A DNA stretch of 64,000 nucleotides, taken from contig WGNJ01000007.1 in NCBI GenBank assembly GCA_016124635.1, positions 1 to 64,000 of the forward strand, written 5' to 3'. Position numbers and translations under genes: made by a program. Below the pieces are notes generated by a model. It searched no databases, was not told where the DNA came from, and was given only the letters and a program-made list of their open reading frames with translations. The DNA is from Alphaproteobacteria bacterium. GTDB lineage: Bacteria > Pseudomonadota > Alphaproteobacteria > Micropepsales > Micropepsaceae. Shown piece after piece: positions 27,013 to 36,320 of this stretch; the stretch's first letter is position 1, and the number at the start of each line of letters is the position of its first letter.

Positions 27013-29375
27013 CCGCCCCGATCGTCGGCGCCGCAATACGCCGCAAAGAGGACTTTCGCTTCGTCACGGGCAATGGCCATTACACCGACGACATCAACCG
27101 CCCAGGCCAAGCCTATGCTTATTTCCTCCGCAGCCCCCACGCCCACGCCAAGATCAAGAGCCTCAACGTCGAAGCCGCGCGTTCCGCGAAAGGCGTCGTC
27201 GGTGTCCTGACGGGCAAGGACCTCGCCGCCGACAAGATCGGCGGCCTGATCTGCGGGTGGACGATTCACTCCAAGGACGGCTCGCCGATGAAGGCGGGCG
27301 CTCACCCTGCCCTCGCCGTCGACACGGTTCGTTATGTCGGCGATCACATCGCCGTCGTCATTGCGGACTCGCCAGCGCTCGCCCGCGACGCCGCCGAGAA
27401 GATCGAGGTCGATTACGATCTCCTCCCGGCCGTTACGACGCCCGATAAGGCGCAAGGCTCGGACGCGCCGCAGCTCCACGCCGAGGCGCCGCGAAACACC
27501 GTCTATCAATGGGAACTCGGCAACAAGAAGGAGACGGATGCGGCGTTCAAGTCGCCGGCGCACGTCGTCAAGCTGAAGCTGACCAACAATCGGCTGATCC
27601 CGAACGCGATGGAGCCGCGCGCGGCGATCGGCGAGTATGATCAGGGCACCGGCGCGTACACATTATATGTGACGAGCCAGAACCCGCACGTCGCCCGCCT
27701 CGTGATGTCCGCTTTCATCGGCATCGCGCCAGAGCACAAGCTTCGCGTCGTGGCGCCCGATGTGGGCGGCGGCTTCGGCTCGAAGATCTTCATCTATGCG
27801 GAAGAAGTCGTTTGCACGTGGGCCTCGAAGAAGGTCGGCCGCCCGGTGAAGTGGACCGCCGAGCGCTCGGAGTCGTTCCTCTCTGACGCACACGGCCGCG
27901 ATCACGTCACTGAGGCGGAAATGGCGCTCGATGCGCAGGGCAAGATGCTCGGCTTCCGCATCAAGACGATCGCGAACATGGGCGCCTATCTCTCAACCTT
28001 CGCCTCGTCCGTGCCGACGTATCTCTACGGCACGTTACTTTCCGGCCAATACGCTCTGCCCGCGGTCTATGTCGAGGTTGATGCCGTCTATACGAACACC
28101 GCGCCGGTCGATGCCTATCGCGGCGCCGGCCGCCCGGAGGCCACCTACCTCGTCGAACGCATCGTCGAAGAGGCCGCGCGCCAACTGAAGATGGACCCGG
28201 CCGAGTTGCGGCGAAAAAACTTCGTTCGCACCTTTCCGCACCAGACGCCGGTGATCATGAATTACGACGCCGGCGACTATGAGGCATCGCTCGACGAAGC
28301 GCTGAAGCTAATTGACTATAAGGGCTTCCCCGCCCGCAAGGTTGAGGCGCAGAAGCGCGGCAAGCTTCGTGGCCTAGGCTTCTCGACTTACATCGAAGCT
28401 TGCGGGCTCGCGCCGTCGGCAGCCGTTGGGTCGCTCGGCGCCGGCGTCGGCTTATGGGAATCGGCAGAAGTTCGCGTGACGCCGACCGGCCAGGTCGAAG
28501 TCTTCACAGGCGCGCACAGCCACGGCCAAGGTCACGAAACGACCTTCGCCCAGCTCGTCGCTGGTCGCTTCGGCATCCCGCTGGAGAATGTCGAGATCAT
28601 CCACGGCGACACCAACTCGGTGCAATTCGGCATGGGCACCTACGGCTCACGCACGGCCGTCGGTATGACCGCGCTCGTCAAGGCGCTGGAGAAGGTGGAA
28701 GCCAAGGCCAAGCGCATCGCCGCGCACGTGCTCGAAGCCTCCGCCGCCGACATTGTTCTCGAGAACGGCGAATTCAAAGTTGCCGGCACCGATCGCAAGC
28801 TCGCCTTCCACGAGCTCGCACTCAATGCCTATACCGGCCACAAATTCCCAACCCACGAAATCGAACCTGGACTGAAGGAGAGCGCGTTCTGGGATCCGCT
28901 CAACTTCACCTTCCCCGCCGGTTGCCACATCTGCGAGGTCGAGATCGATCCGGAAACCGGCGTGACGAAGATCGTGGCTTTCGTTGCCGTCGACGACTTC
29001 GGCAAAGTGATCAACCCGATGATCGTCGAAGGCCAAGTCCACGGCGGCGTCGCGCAAGGCATCGGCCAGGCCATGCTGGAGCACGGCGTGTATGATCCGG
29101 AGTCGGGCCAACTCCTAACCGGCTCGTACATGGACTACACCATGCCGCGCGCCGACGACTTGCCGAGCTACAAGGTCGGCCTCACAGAAACGCCGTGCCC
29201 CTCGAACCCGCTCGGCATGAAAGGGTGCGGAGAGGCGGGCGCGATCGCCTCGCCCCCCGCCGTCATCAACGCCGTCACCGACGCGATCGGCATCAAGGAA
29301 TTCGAGATGCCGGCAACGCCGGAGCGCGTCTGGCGCGCTATCAATTCAACGAAACACAAATCGGCCGCCGAATAG
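27009..29375 (+). CDS. coxL: Molybdenum hydroxylase large subunit, CoxL form II
   Basis: The 788-residue xanthine-oxidase-family subunit has GGGFGSK at 253-259, the active-site loop AYRGAGR at 369-375 and the catalytic Glu742 in GCGEAGA. Form I CO dehydrogenases carry AYXCSFR with the Cu-binding cysteine; AYRGAGR is the form II signature, so CO as substrate is not secured. It would hydroxylate or oxidise a small substrate with Mo-cytosine dinucleotide cofactor. It is coupled to coxS and followed nine bases later by coxM. Confidence 0.93.
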
Positions 29376-29384
29376 GAGCCCACG

Positions 29385-30179
29385 ATGTATCAATTCAACT
29401 ACCTCCGCCCGAAGTCGCTCGATGAAGCGAAGAAGCTCTATGAGAACAACGGCGACGCCAAATTCCTCGCCGGTGGCCAAACGCTGATCCCGACGCTGAA
29501 GCAGCGTCTCGCCCAGCCGACGGCGCTCATCGATATCGGCGGGATCGCGGGCCTTGCCGGCATCAAAGTCGCCGGCGGCGCTATCGTCATTGGCGCAGGC
29601 ACAAGGCACAACGACGTCGCGATCTCGGCTGACGTGAAAAAGTCGATCCCAGCGCTCGCCCACCTTGCGAGCCACATCGGCGACCCCGCCGTTCGCCACA
29701 TGGGAACGCTCGGCGGCTCCATCGCCAACAACGATCCGGCGGCCGACTACCCTTCGGCCGTTCTAGCTCTCGGCGCCGACATTAAGACGACGTCGCGCAC
29801 GATCAAAGCCGACGACTTCTTCACCGGCATGTTCGAGACGGCGCTCGACGAAGGCGAGATCGTCACCGAGGTGAGCTTCCCGATCCCTGAGAAGGCAGCC
29901 TACATGAAGTTTCCGAACCCAGCGTCTCGCTATGCCATGGTCGGCGTCTTCGTCGCCAAGACCAAAGGCGGCGTGCGCGTCGCGGTTACGGGAGCAGCTT
30001 CCTGCGTCTATCGCGAAAGTGCGATGGAAGCCGCGCTTGCGAAAGCCTTCACGCCCGACGCCGTCGCCAATATCAAGGTCTCACCCGGCAACCTCAACAG
30101 CGATCTGCATGGCTCAGCTGAGTACCGAGCGCACCTCGTGACCGTGATGGCCAAGCGAGCTGTCGCCGCGGCGACCTGA
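29385..30179 (+). CDS. coxM: CO-dehydrogenase-like FAD subunit
   Basis: The 264-residue flavoprotein has the FAD pyrophosphate motif AGGQTLIP (30-37) and [16 protein letters not shown] (about 108-123), as in CoxM/XdhB proteins of the PCMH fold. It takes electrons from CoxS and passes them to quinone or another acceptor. Order S-L-M differs from the classical M-S-L of form I operons and is usual for form II clusters. It ends 10 bases before the stop of the antisense transporter gene. Confidence 0.93.
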   Translation: MYQFNYLRPKSLDEAKKLYENNGDAKFLAGGQTLIPTLKQRLAQPTALIDIGGIAGLAGIKVAGGAIVIGAGTRHNDVAISADVKKSIPALAHLASHIGDPAVRHMGTLGGSIANNDPAADYPSAVLALGADIKTTSRTIKADDFFTGMFETALDEGEIVTEVSFPIPEKAAYMKFPNPASRYAMVGVFVAKTKGGVRVAVTGAASCVYRESAMEAALAKAFTPDAVANIKVSPGNLNSDLHGSAEYRAHLVTVMAKRAVAAAT

Positions 30180-30189
30180 AACCGGTCTA

Positions 30190-31161
30190 CTAGTCCACCA
30201 CTTCGAGAGGCACCTGGACCTTCCGGCCGAGCTGCGTCTCACGCACAGTAATGTAGGCGGCCGCTGAGAAGATCACGGCGCCGCCCAAAAGCGTGATGGG
30301 ATCGGGCGCCTCAGTGAAGAAGACCCAGCCGAAGAGAGTTGCCCAGATGAGCTTGGTCGATTCGAGCGGCAAAATCGCGGACATCTCCGCCCGCCGGAAA
30401 GCCTCGCCGTAGAGCCACGTCCCCGTGGTTGCGATTGTCGCCAGAACAAAGAGGATCAGCACGGTCTCGAGATCGGGCCAAGTCCAGAACGGCAAGGCAG
30501 CCACGAAGGTGATCGGCGTGAAGAACGACACCATGTAGAAGCCTTGGGTGAACGCGGACTCGGTCTTCGACAGCTCGCGGATCATCAGTTGACAGCCGGC
30601 CCACATCGCAACTGAGATCAGCACCAGTATCTGACCGACGCTGATCTCGACCAAACCCGGCCGCACGACGATCAAGACGCCGACATAGCCGACCGCCAGC
30701 GCCGCCAGCCGCCGAACCCGCACGACCTCGCCGAGGAACAGAACGGCGATCGTCGTCGCCATCAATGGTGCCGCAAATTCGAGCGAGCTCGTCGCGGCTA
30801 GGGGAATAAGACTAAGGCCAACGAAGAAGATCATCATCGACATCGCGTGCACCACGCCACGGGTCGCGTGCAGGCGGAACCGCTTCGTGTGGATGGTGCC
30901 GCGTCCGTACCACCAAACGAACGGCGCCAGCAGGAAGAAGCCGAAGAGCGATCGGAAAAACGCGATCTCGACCGGCGAAACCGTGCGCGCAAGGTCGCGG
31001 ATCATCGCATTCATGCCGGCGAAGCACGCGGTCGCAATGAGAATGCAGATCATGCCGGCAAGCGGGCCTTCCGGTAACCATTGCGGCAAAGGCGCCAACT
31101 GCGCCGCGGCCGGCGCTTCCCTCGGCGCCTCCCCTGCCCTAGTTTCACCGCGATGATCCAT
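30190..31161 (-). CDS. EamA-family (DMT superfamily) transporter
   Basis: The 323-residue inner-membrane protein has about ten helices in two EamA repeats, with LESTKLIWATLFGWVFFTE in the second repeat. It follows the drug/metabolite transporter pattern and probably exports a small metabolite. It lies antisense between coxM and coxD, and its ATG at 31161 overlaps the coxD start by nine bases on the opposite strand. An internal start at 31053 would remove the overlap but cut the N-terminal extension typical of the family. Confidence 0.87.
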   Translation of the reverse strand: MDHRGETRAGEAPREAPAAAQLAPLPQWLPEGPLAGMICILIATACFAGMNAMIRDLARTVSPVEIAFFRSLFGFFLLAPFVWWYGRGTIHTKRFRLHATRGVVHAMSMMIFFVGLSLIPLAATSSLEFAAPLMATTIAVLFLGEVVRVRRLAALAVGYVGVLIVVRPGLVEISVGQILVLISVAMWAGCQLMIRELSKTESAFTQGFYMVSFFTPITFVAALPFWTWPDLETVLILFVLATIATTGTWLYGEAFRRAEMSAILPLESTKLIWATLFGWVFFTEAPDPITLLGGAVIFSAAAYITVRETQLGRKVQVPLEVVD

Positions 31162-32064
31162 TCCCTGCCCGCTTCGATCGACGAAACACTGAACCTTCTC
31201 GGCCGCGGCGGTTACATTGCCGAGCGCGAGCTCGCCACCGTTCTCTACCTCTGCCTGAAACTGGAGCGCCCGCTCTTTGTCGAGGGCGAACCCGGCACGG
31301 GCAAGACCGAGATCGCCAAGGTCCTCGCCGCCACCTTAGGCCGCCGCCTCATTCGCCTGCAATGTTACGAAGGCCTCGACGTTGCCTCCGCCGTCTACGA
31401 GTGGAACTACGCGGGCCAAATGACCGCGATCCGCCTCGCCGAGGCGCAGGGCCAGCACGATCGCGCAGTTCTGGAAAGCGAAATTTTCTCGGACCGCTTT
31501 CTTGTCAGGCGGCCGCTGCTGCAAGCCCTTGAGCCGCACGTCGAGGGCCCGCCGGTGCTCCTCATCGACGAGCTGGACCGGGCTGACGAACCGTTCGAAG
31601 CGTTCCTGCTCGAGGTACTTTCCGATTTCCAGGTCACTGTGCCCGAGATCGGCGTTATCAAAGCCGAGCGCCCGCCGATCGTGGTCATCACCTCGAACCG
31701 TACGCGCGAGATCCATGACGCCATCAAGCGCCGCTGCCTTTATCATTGGGTCGGCTTCCCCGACGCCGCGCGCGAACTTGAAATCGTCCGTCGAAAAGTA
31801 CCTGGCATCAACGACCGCCTGGCCCATGAAGTCGTTGCGTTCGTTCAACGCCTTCGCACAACCGACATTTACAAGCTGCCTGGCGTCGCAGAGACGCTCG
31901 ATTGGGCCCAAGCGCTCACCGCGCTCAATGCGGTGGCGCTGTCTCCGGAAACGGTGCGGTCGACGCTCGGCGTGCTGCTCAAATACCAAGACGACCTGGC
32001 CAAGATTCACGGCACCGAAGTCGACCGCCTCCTGACGGAGGCCAAAGCCGCCGCGGCCGAGTAA
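31153..32064 (+). CDS. coxD: CoxD, MoxR-type AAA+ ATPase
   Basis: The 303-residue AAA+ protein has Walker A GEPGTGKTE (near 43-51), Walker B VLLIDELDRAD, and sensor TSNRTRE. In Oligotropha CoxD acts with CoxE in building the molybdenum-copper site of CO dehydrogenase; here it would remodel the hydroxylase during maturation. The start is at 31153 inside the 5' end of the antisense transporter gene, with no clear ribosome binding site. The stop and coxE start form TAATG. Confidence 0.92.
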   Translation: MIHSLPASIDETLNLLGRGGYIAERELATVLYLCLKLERPLFVEGEPGTGKTEIAKVLAATLGRRLIRLQCYEGLDVASAVYEWNYAGQMTAIRLAEAQGQHDRAVLESEIFSDRFLVRRPLLQALEPHVEGPPVLLIDELDRADEPFEAFLLEVLSDFQVTVPEIGVIKAERPPIVVITSNRTREIHDAIKRRCLYHWVGFPDAARELEIVRRKVPGINDRLAHEVVAFVQRLRTTDIYKLPGVAETLDWAQALTALNAVALSPETVRSTLGVLLKYQDDLAKIHGTEVDRLLTEAKAAAAE

Positions 32065-33269
32065 TGAACGCGCTCGCAGACAACATACTCCACTTCGCGC
32101 GCATACTGCGCCGTGCCGGCTTGCCCATTGGCTCCGGTCACGTCATTGAAGCGCTGCGCGCAGTCGAAGCCGTCGGCGTGGAACGCCGTGCCGACTTCCG
32201 TGCAGCGCTGTTCGCCACGCTCGTCTCTCACCCGGGCCAGCGCGAAATCTTCGACCAAGCTTTCGAGACGTTCTGGCGCGATCCAAAACTCCTCGATAGG
32301 GCGATGGCCACCCTACTTCCCCAAATGGAAGTCCCGCGGGAAGAAGAAAAGCCGGCAGCCGGCGCTCGCCGCCTTGCTGAAGCCCTCCGCGGTTTCAACA
32401 CGGATGAGCTTGCCGAAAAAAAGACGACGATAGAACTCGACGCGCGGGACACAGCTTCGGGTGACGAAATCCTTGCCGCCAAAGATTTCGAACAGATGTC
32501 CACCGAAGAACTCGCCCGCGCACAGCAAGCGCTGGCATCGCTCCGCTGGGCCCCAGCGCCACGGCTGATACGCCGCACGACACCGTCGCACCTCGGCCAC
32601 ACCTTTGATCTCCGCCGCACGCTGCGCCGCTCCCTGAAGACCGGCGGCGCCGTGGTGCACCTCGAGCGCCGCGCGCGCCAGCGCCGCGAGCCGCCGCTTG
32701 TCGTTCTCTGCGACATCTCAGGGTCGATGAGCGGCTATGCGCGCATGTTCCTGCACTTCTTGCACGGATTGACTCACCTCGGACTCGCGCAAGGGCGCGC
32801 CACACACACGTTCCTATTCGGCACGCGTCTGACGAACGTGACGAGGGCCTTGCGAACACGCGATCCCGACGAGGCCCTCGCCAAAGTCGCGAGCCTCACG
32901 CCCGACTGGGACGGCGGCACACGGATCGGCGCTGCCCTGACAACCTTCAATCGGGAATGGGCGCGCCGCGTCCTCGGCCAAGGCGCGGTGGTCCTCCTCA
33001 TCACCGACGGTCTCGAACGCGAAGGTGTGTCCGAGCTTTCGCGCGCGGCGGAGATGCTACACCGCTCGGCTCGGCGCCTCATTTGGCTGAACCCGCTGCT
33101 CCGCTTCGACGGCTTCGCGCCGAAAGCTCAAGGCGTTCAAGCCCTTCTGCCTCATGTTGATGAACTGCGCCCGGTGCACAATCTCAATAGCCTGAACGAT
33201 CTCGCTCGCGCCCTCAGCGATGAGGCTGCGAACGCCCGGCGCGGCGAATGGAAAGGACATGCCGCATGA
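32064..33269 (+). CDS. coxE: CoxE, VWA-domain protein
   Basis: The 401-residue protein is a VWA_CoxE family member: the C-terminal half has the metal-ion-dependent adhesion motif CDISGSMSG and later ITDG. The N-terminal half is helical. MoxR/VWA pairs act as chaperones for metalloenzyme assembly. The ATG at 32064 is used, since the open frame upstream lies in coxD and the start overlaps the coxD stop. Its end overlaps the first XdhC-like gene (ATGA). Confidence 0.92.
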   Translation: MNALADNILHFARILRRAGLPIGSGHVIEALRAVEAVGVERRADFRAALFATLVSHPGQREIFDQAFETFWRDPKLLDRAMATLLPQMEVPREEEKPAAGARRLAEALRGFNTDELAEKKTTIELDARDTASGDEILAAKDFEQMSTEELARAQQALASLRWAPAPRLIRRTTPSHLGHTFDLRRTLRRSLKTGGAVVHLERRARQRREPPLVVLCDISGSMSGYARMFLHFLHGLTHLGLAQGRATHTFLFGTRLTNVTRALRTRDPDEALAKVASLTPDWDGGTRIGAALTTFNREWARRVLGQGAVVLLITDGLEREGVSELSRAAEMLHRSARRLIWLNPLLRFDGFAPKAQGVQALLPHVDELRPVHNLNSLNDLARALSDEAANARRGEWKGHAA

Positions 33270-33592
33270 GCAATATCGATCACGACAAGGTCCTGGAAGT
33301 TGCCTCGGCCTGGCTCGACCAAGGTCACAAGGTCGCCCTGGCAACGGTCGTCAAGACCTGGGGCTCGGCGCCGAGGCCGACGGGGAGCCAGCTCGCCGTC
33401 CGTGGCGACGGAGAATTCGCGGGTTCCGTATCCGGCGGCTGTGTAGAAGGTGCGGTGATTACGGAAGCGCTCGACGCAATCAAAGATGGCCGGACACGCA
33501 AGCTCTCTTTCGGCGTGACCAACGACCAAGCCTGGACGGTCGGCCTCGCCTGCGGCGGCCAGATCGAGATCTTTGTCGAACCGGTAGGCTGA
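33266..33592 (+). CDS. XdhC/CoxI N-terminal domain protein
   Basis: The 108-residue protein corresponds to only the first XdhC_CoxI domain (PF02625): TVVKTWGSAPRPTGSQLAV, GSVSGGCVEGAVI and LACGGQIEIFVE. XdhC proteins bind and sulfurate or shuttle the molybdenum cofactor for hydroxylases. The second (Rossmann) domain is encoded separately by the next gene, one base later. ATG at 33266 overlaps the coxE stop; a start six codons upstream is not needed. Confidence 0.9.
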   Translation: MSNIDHDKVLEVASAWLDQGHKVALATVVKTWGSAPRPTGSQLAVRGDGEFAGSVSGGCVEGAVITEALDAIKDGRTRKLSFGVTNDQAWTVGLACGGQIEIFVEPVG

Positions 33593-33593
33593 A

Positions 33594-34277
33594 GTGAAGC
33601 GCGCAACACTACACGCTCTGACGACGGCGCGGCTCGACGGCCGCCCGATCGTACTTGCGACGGCGCTCGACACGGGAGACGAGCAGGTCATCGATCCGAC
33701 GCTCGCGCCCAAGTCGCCGCTCGACACCGCCGCACGCGAAGCCGCCCTCAAGGACAAAAGCGCCATCGCCGAGATCGAGGGCCGCAACTGGTTCCTCAAC
33801 GTCTTCAATCCGCCCTTGCAGATGTATGTCGTTGGCGCGGTCCACATCGCGCAACCGCTCAGCCGCATGGCCGCACTCGCCGGCTTCAACGTGACCGTGA
33901 TCGACCCGCGCACGGCCTTCGCAACCAGCGAGCGCTTTCCAGGGTTGAAGCTGATCACCGAATGGCCGGACGAGGCACTCGCCAACATCGCACTCGATAT
34001 GCGCAGCGCTGTCGTAACGCTAACCCACGACCCCAAGCTCGACGATCCGGCACTTGCCGCGGCACTCCGCTCGCCTGCGTTCTACATCGGTGCGCTCGGC
34101 TCGAAGAAGACGCACGCCGCGCGCCTCACCCGCCTCAAAGCGCTGGGCTTTGACGACGGCGCCATGGCGCGGATCCACGGACCCGTCGGTCTCGACATCG
34201 AGGCGCAGACACCCGCCGAGATCGCGGTGTCCATCCTTGCGCAGGTCATTGCACGCCTGCGCGGCGCCGAAGCATGA
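33594..34277 (+). CDS. XdhC Rossmann-domain protein
   Basis: The 227-residue protein corresponds to the C-terminal XdhC Rossmann fold (PF13478): LQMYVVGAVHIAQPL, TVIDPRTAFAT, VVTLTHDPKLDDPAL and YIGALGSKKTHAAR. It begins with GTG one base after the stop of the N-terminal domain gene and ends in an ATGA overlap with the MobA-like fusion gene. The two proteins probably assemble into a complete XdhC for MCD insertion into CoxL. Confidence 0.9.
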   Translation: MKRATLHALTTARLDGRPIVLATALDTGDEQVIDPTLAPKSPLDTAAREAALKDKSAIAEIEGRNWFLNVFNPPLQMYVVGAVHIAQPLSRMAALAGFNVTVIDPRTAFATSERFPGLKLITEWPDEALANIALDMRSAVVTLTHDPKLDDPALAAALRSPAFYIGALGSKKTHAARLTRLKALGFDDGAMARIHGPVGLDIEAQTPAEIAVSILAQVIARLRGAEA

Positions 34278-35893
34278 GGTTCGGCCGCATCTCGATTCGC
34301 GAAGCCGAAGGCGCGGTTCTCGCGCATGGCGTCACCAAAGACGGCCTCGCGTTCAAGAAGGGGCGCAAGCTCTCGGCCGCCGACGTCGCGGCGCTCACCA
34401 AAGCGGGCATCACGACGGTCATGGCCGCCCGTTTCGAACAAGGCGACGTGCCGGAAGATGTCGCCGCGCACCGCGTTGCTGAAGCGGCGCGCGGTCCGAA
34501 TGTAGAGCTCTCCGCCGCGTTCACCGGCCGCGCTAATCTCTACGCGACAGCTCACGGCCTCGCTCTCATCGACGCGCCGCGCATCGACGTCATCAACAAT
34601 ATTGACGAAAGCCTGACCATCGCCACGATCGCTCCGTTCGATGTTGTCGAACCCCGCTCGATGTTGGCGACGGTAAAGGTCATTCCCTTTGCCGCACACG
34701 AAAGCGATGTCGAGGAGGCCGTCGCGGCAGCGGCTCTAGCGCCGCTCATTCAAGTCGCGCCGTTCGCACCGAAGCGGATCGTCCTAATCTCGACGATGCT
34801 ACCCGGGATGAAGCCATCGCTCCTCGACAAGAACGCGAGCGTCATCTCGGCTCGCGCCGCCGCGCTCGGCAGCGAAGTCATCTACGAGGCCCGCTGCGCA
34901 CATGATGAACAGGAGATCGCGAAAGCGATCCGGGAAAGCGCAGCACACCGGCCGGAGATCACATTGGTCTTTGGAGCTTCGGCAACCACCGACCGTCTCG
35001 ATGCCGTGCCCGCTGGCATCGTTGCAGCCGGCGGTGAAATCGAGCATTTCGGCATGCCTGTCGATCCCGGTAATCTGCTGCTGCTCGCGCGTCTAAACGG
35101 CGAGCCGATCATCGGTCTGCCAGGCTGCGCCCGCTCACCTAAGGTCAATGGCTTCGATTTCGTGCTTCAACGACTCTGCGCCGAGATCCCGATCACGCCG
35201 CGCGACATCATGGGCATGGGTGTCGGCGGTCTGTTGAAGGAGATCCCGACCCGGCCTCAACCGCGCGACGCCACTCCCGCCGCTGCACCGCGCGCCGCAA
35301 AGATCGCAGCGATCGTGCTTGCCGCCGGCAAATCCTCCCGCATGGGCTCCAACAAGTTGCTCATGCCGATCAAGGGAAAGCCGATGATCGCCCGCACCGT
35401 CGATGCCGTCTTGGAGAGCTCGGCGCACCCCATCGTCTGCGTCACGGGCAACGCCAAGGCCGAAGTCGAAAAGGCGCTCGCGGACCGCGACGTAAGCTTC
35501 ACCCACAATGCGCACTTTGCCGAAGGCCTATCGACATCTCTTCGCGCCGGCTTAGCCGCGTTGCCTCAGGACGTCGATGGCGCAATCGTTTGTCTTGGCG
35601 ATATGCCGGCCGTGACCGGTGCCTCGATCAACCAAATGATTGCGGCGTTCAATCCGGCTGAGGGCCGCGCCATCATCGTACCGGCATACCAAGGCAAGCG
35701 AGGCAATCCGGTCTTGTTCGCGCGCACCTATTTCGCCGAGATCGCAGCCGTCCATGGCGACGTCGGTGCAAAACCCGTCATCGCCGAACACGATGATGAG
35801 GTCTATGAGATCGAAGCCGCTGATGCGAGCGTTCTTGCCGACGCCGATACACCGGCCGCCTTCGCCGCCCTTGAGACCCAAATCAAACCATGA
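34274..35893 (+). CDS. Fused molybdopterin-binding / nucleotidyltransferase protein
   Basis: The 539-residue protein joins two domains. Residues about 1-340 are a MoeA/MoaB-like molybdopterin-binding region (GVTKDGLAFKKGRKLS; LVFGASATTDR; PVDPGNLLLL). Residues about 345-539 are a MobA/MocA-like nucleotidyltransferase with LAAGKSSRMGSNKLLMPI and GDMPAVT. It likely converts molybdenum cofactor to the cytosine dinucleotide form needed by CoxL and its homologues. It is coupled to the XdhC Rossmann gene. Confidence 0.9.
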   Translation: MRFGRISIREAEGAVLAHGVTKDGLAFKKGRKLSAADVAALTKAGITTVMAARFEQGDVPEDVAAHRVAEAARGPNVELSAAFTGRANLYATAHGLALIDAPRIDVINNIDESLTIATIAPFDVVEPRSMLATVKVIPFAAHESDVEEAVAAAALAPLIQVAPFAPKRIVLISTMLPGMKPSLLDKNASVISARAAALGSEVIYEARCAHDEQEIAKAIRESAAHRPEITLVFGASATTDRLDAVPAGIVAAGGEIEHFGMPVDPGNLLLLARLNGEPIIGLPGCARSPKVNGFDFVLQRLCAEIPITPRDIMGMGVGGLLKEIPTRPQPRDATPAAAPRAAKIAAIVLAAGKSSRMGSNKLLMPIKGKPMIARTVDAVLESSAHPIVCVTGNAKAEVEKALADRDVSFTHNAHFAEGLSTSLRAGLAALPQDVDGAIVCLGDMPAVTGASINQMIAAFNPAEGRAIIVPAYQGKRGNPVLFARTYFAEIAAVHGDVGAKPVIAEHDDEVYEIEAADASVLADADTPAAFAALETQIKP

Positions 35894-35900
35894 CCGAGCT

Positions 35901-36320
35901 ATGAGCGACGAAATCTACGCCAAGGAACTACTGCGCTGGGCCGCGGACACAAGCCACGCCGGTCATTTGCCCGACCCGAAGCGCGCCGCGACCGTCAACA
36001 ACGCGATGTGCGGCGACAAGACGACCGTCGAGTTCGCGGTGGATCCGACGCACGAGATCATGGACTGCAAGCACGACACCAAGGCCTGCGTGCTGACACA
36101 GGCGTCCGCCTCGATCCTTGCCGCCAAAGCGTCAGGCGAAGACGCTCAATCGATCGCCCGCCTTCGCCAGAAGATCAGCGCCATGCTGAAGGAAGGCGCC
36201 GATGCGCCGACCGGCAAATGGTCCGACTATGCGATCTTCGCGCCTGTTCGCGAGCATAAGAGCCGCCACACTTGCGTGCTGCTGCCGCTCGAAGCCGCCG
36301 AAAAAGCCCTCGCCTCCTAG
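35901..36320 (+). CDS. IscU/NifU-like Fe-S scaffold protein
   Basis: The 139-residue protein has the three conserved cysteines of the IscU/NifU-N fold in NNAMCGDKT, KACVLTQASAS and RHTCVLLP, and the Asp after the first Cys. It could assemble [2Fe-2S] clusters, for example for CoxS. It lies seven bases after the MobA-like fusion gene, so it is probably the last cox-cluster gene. Its TAG stop is within CTAG shared with the convergent glucosidase gene. Confidence 0.82.
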   Translation: MSDEIYAKELLRWAADTSHAGHLPDPKRAATVNNAMCGDKTTVEFAVDPTHEIMDCKHDTKACVLTQASASILAAKASGEDAQSIARLRQKISAMLKEGADAPTGKWSDYAIFAPVREHKSRHTCVLLPLEAAEKALAS

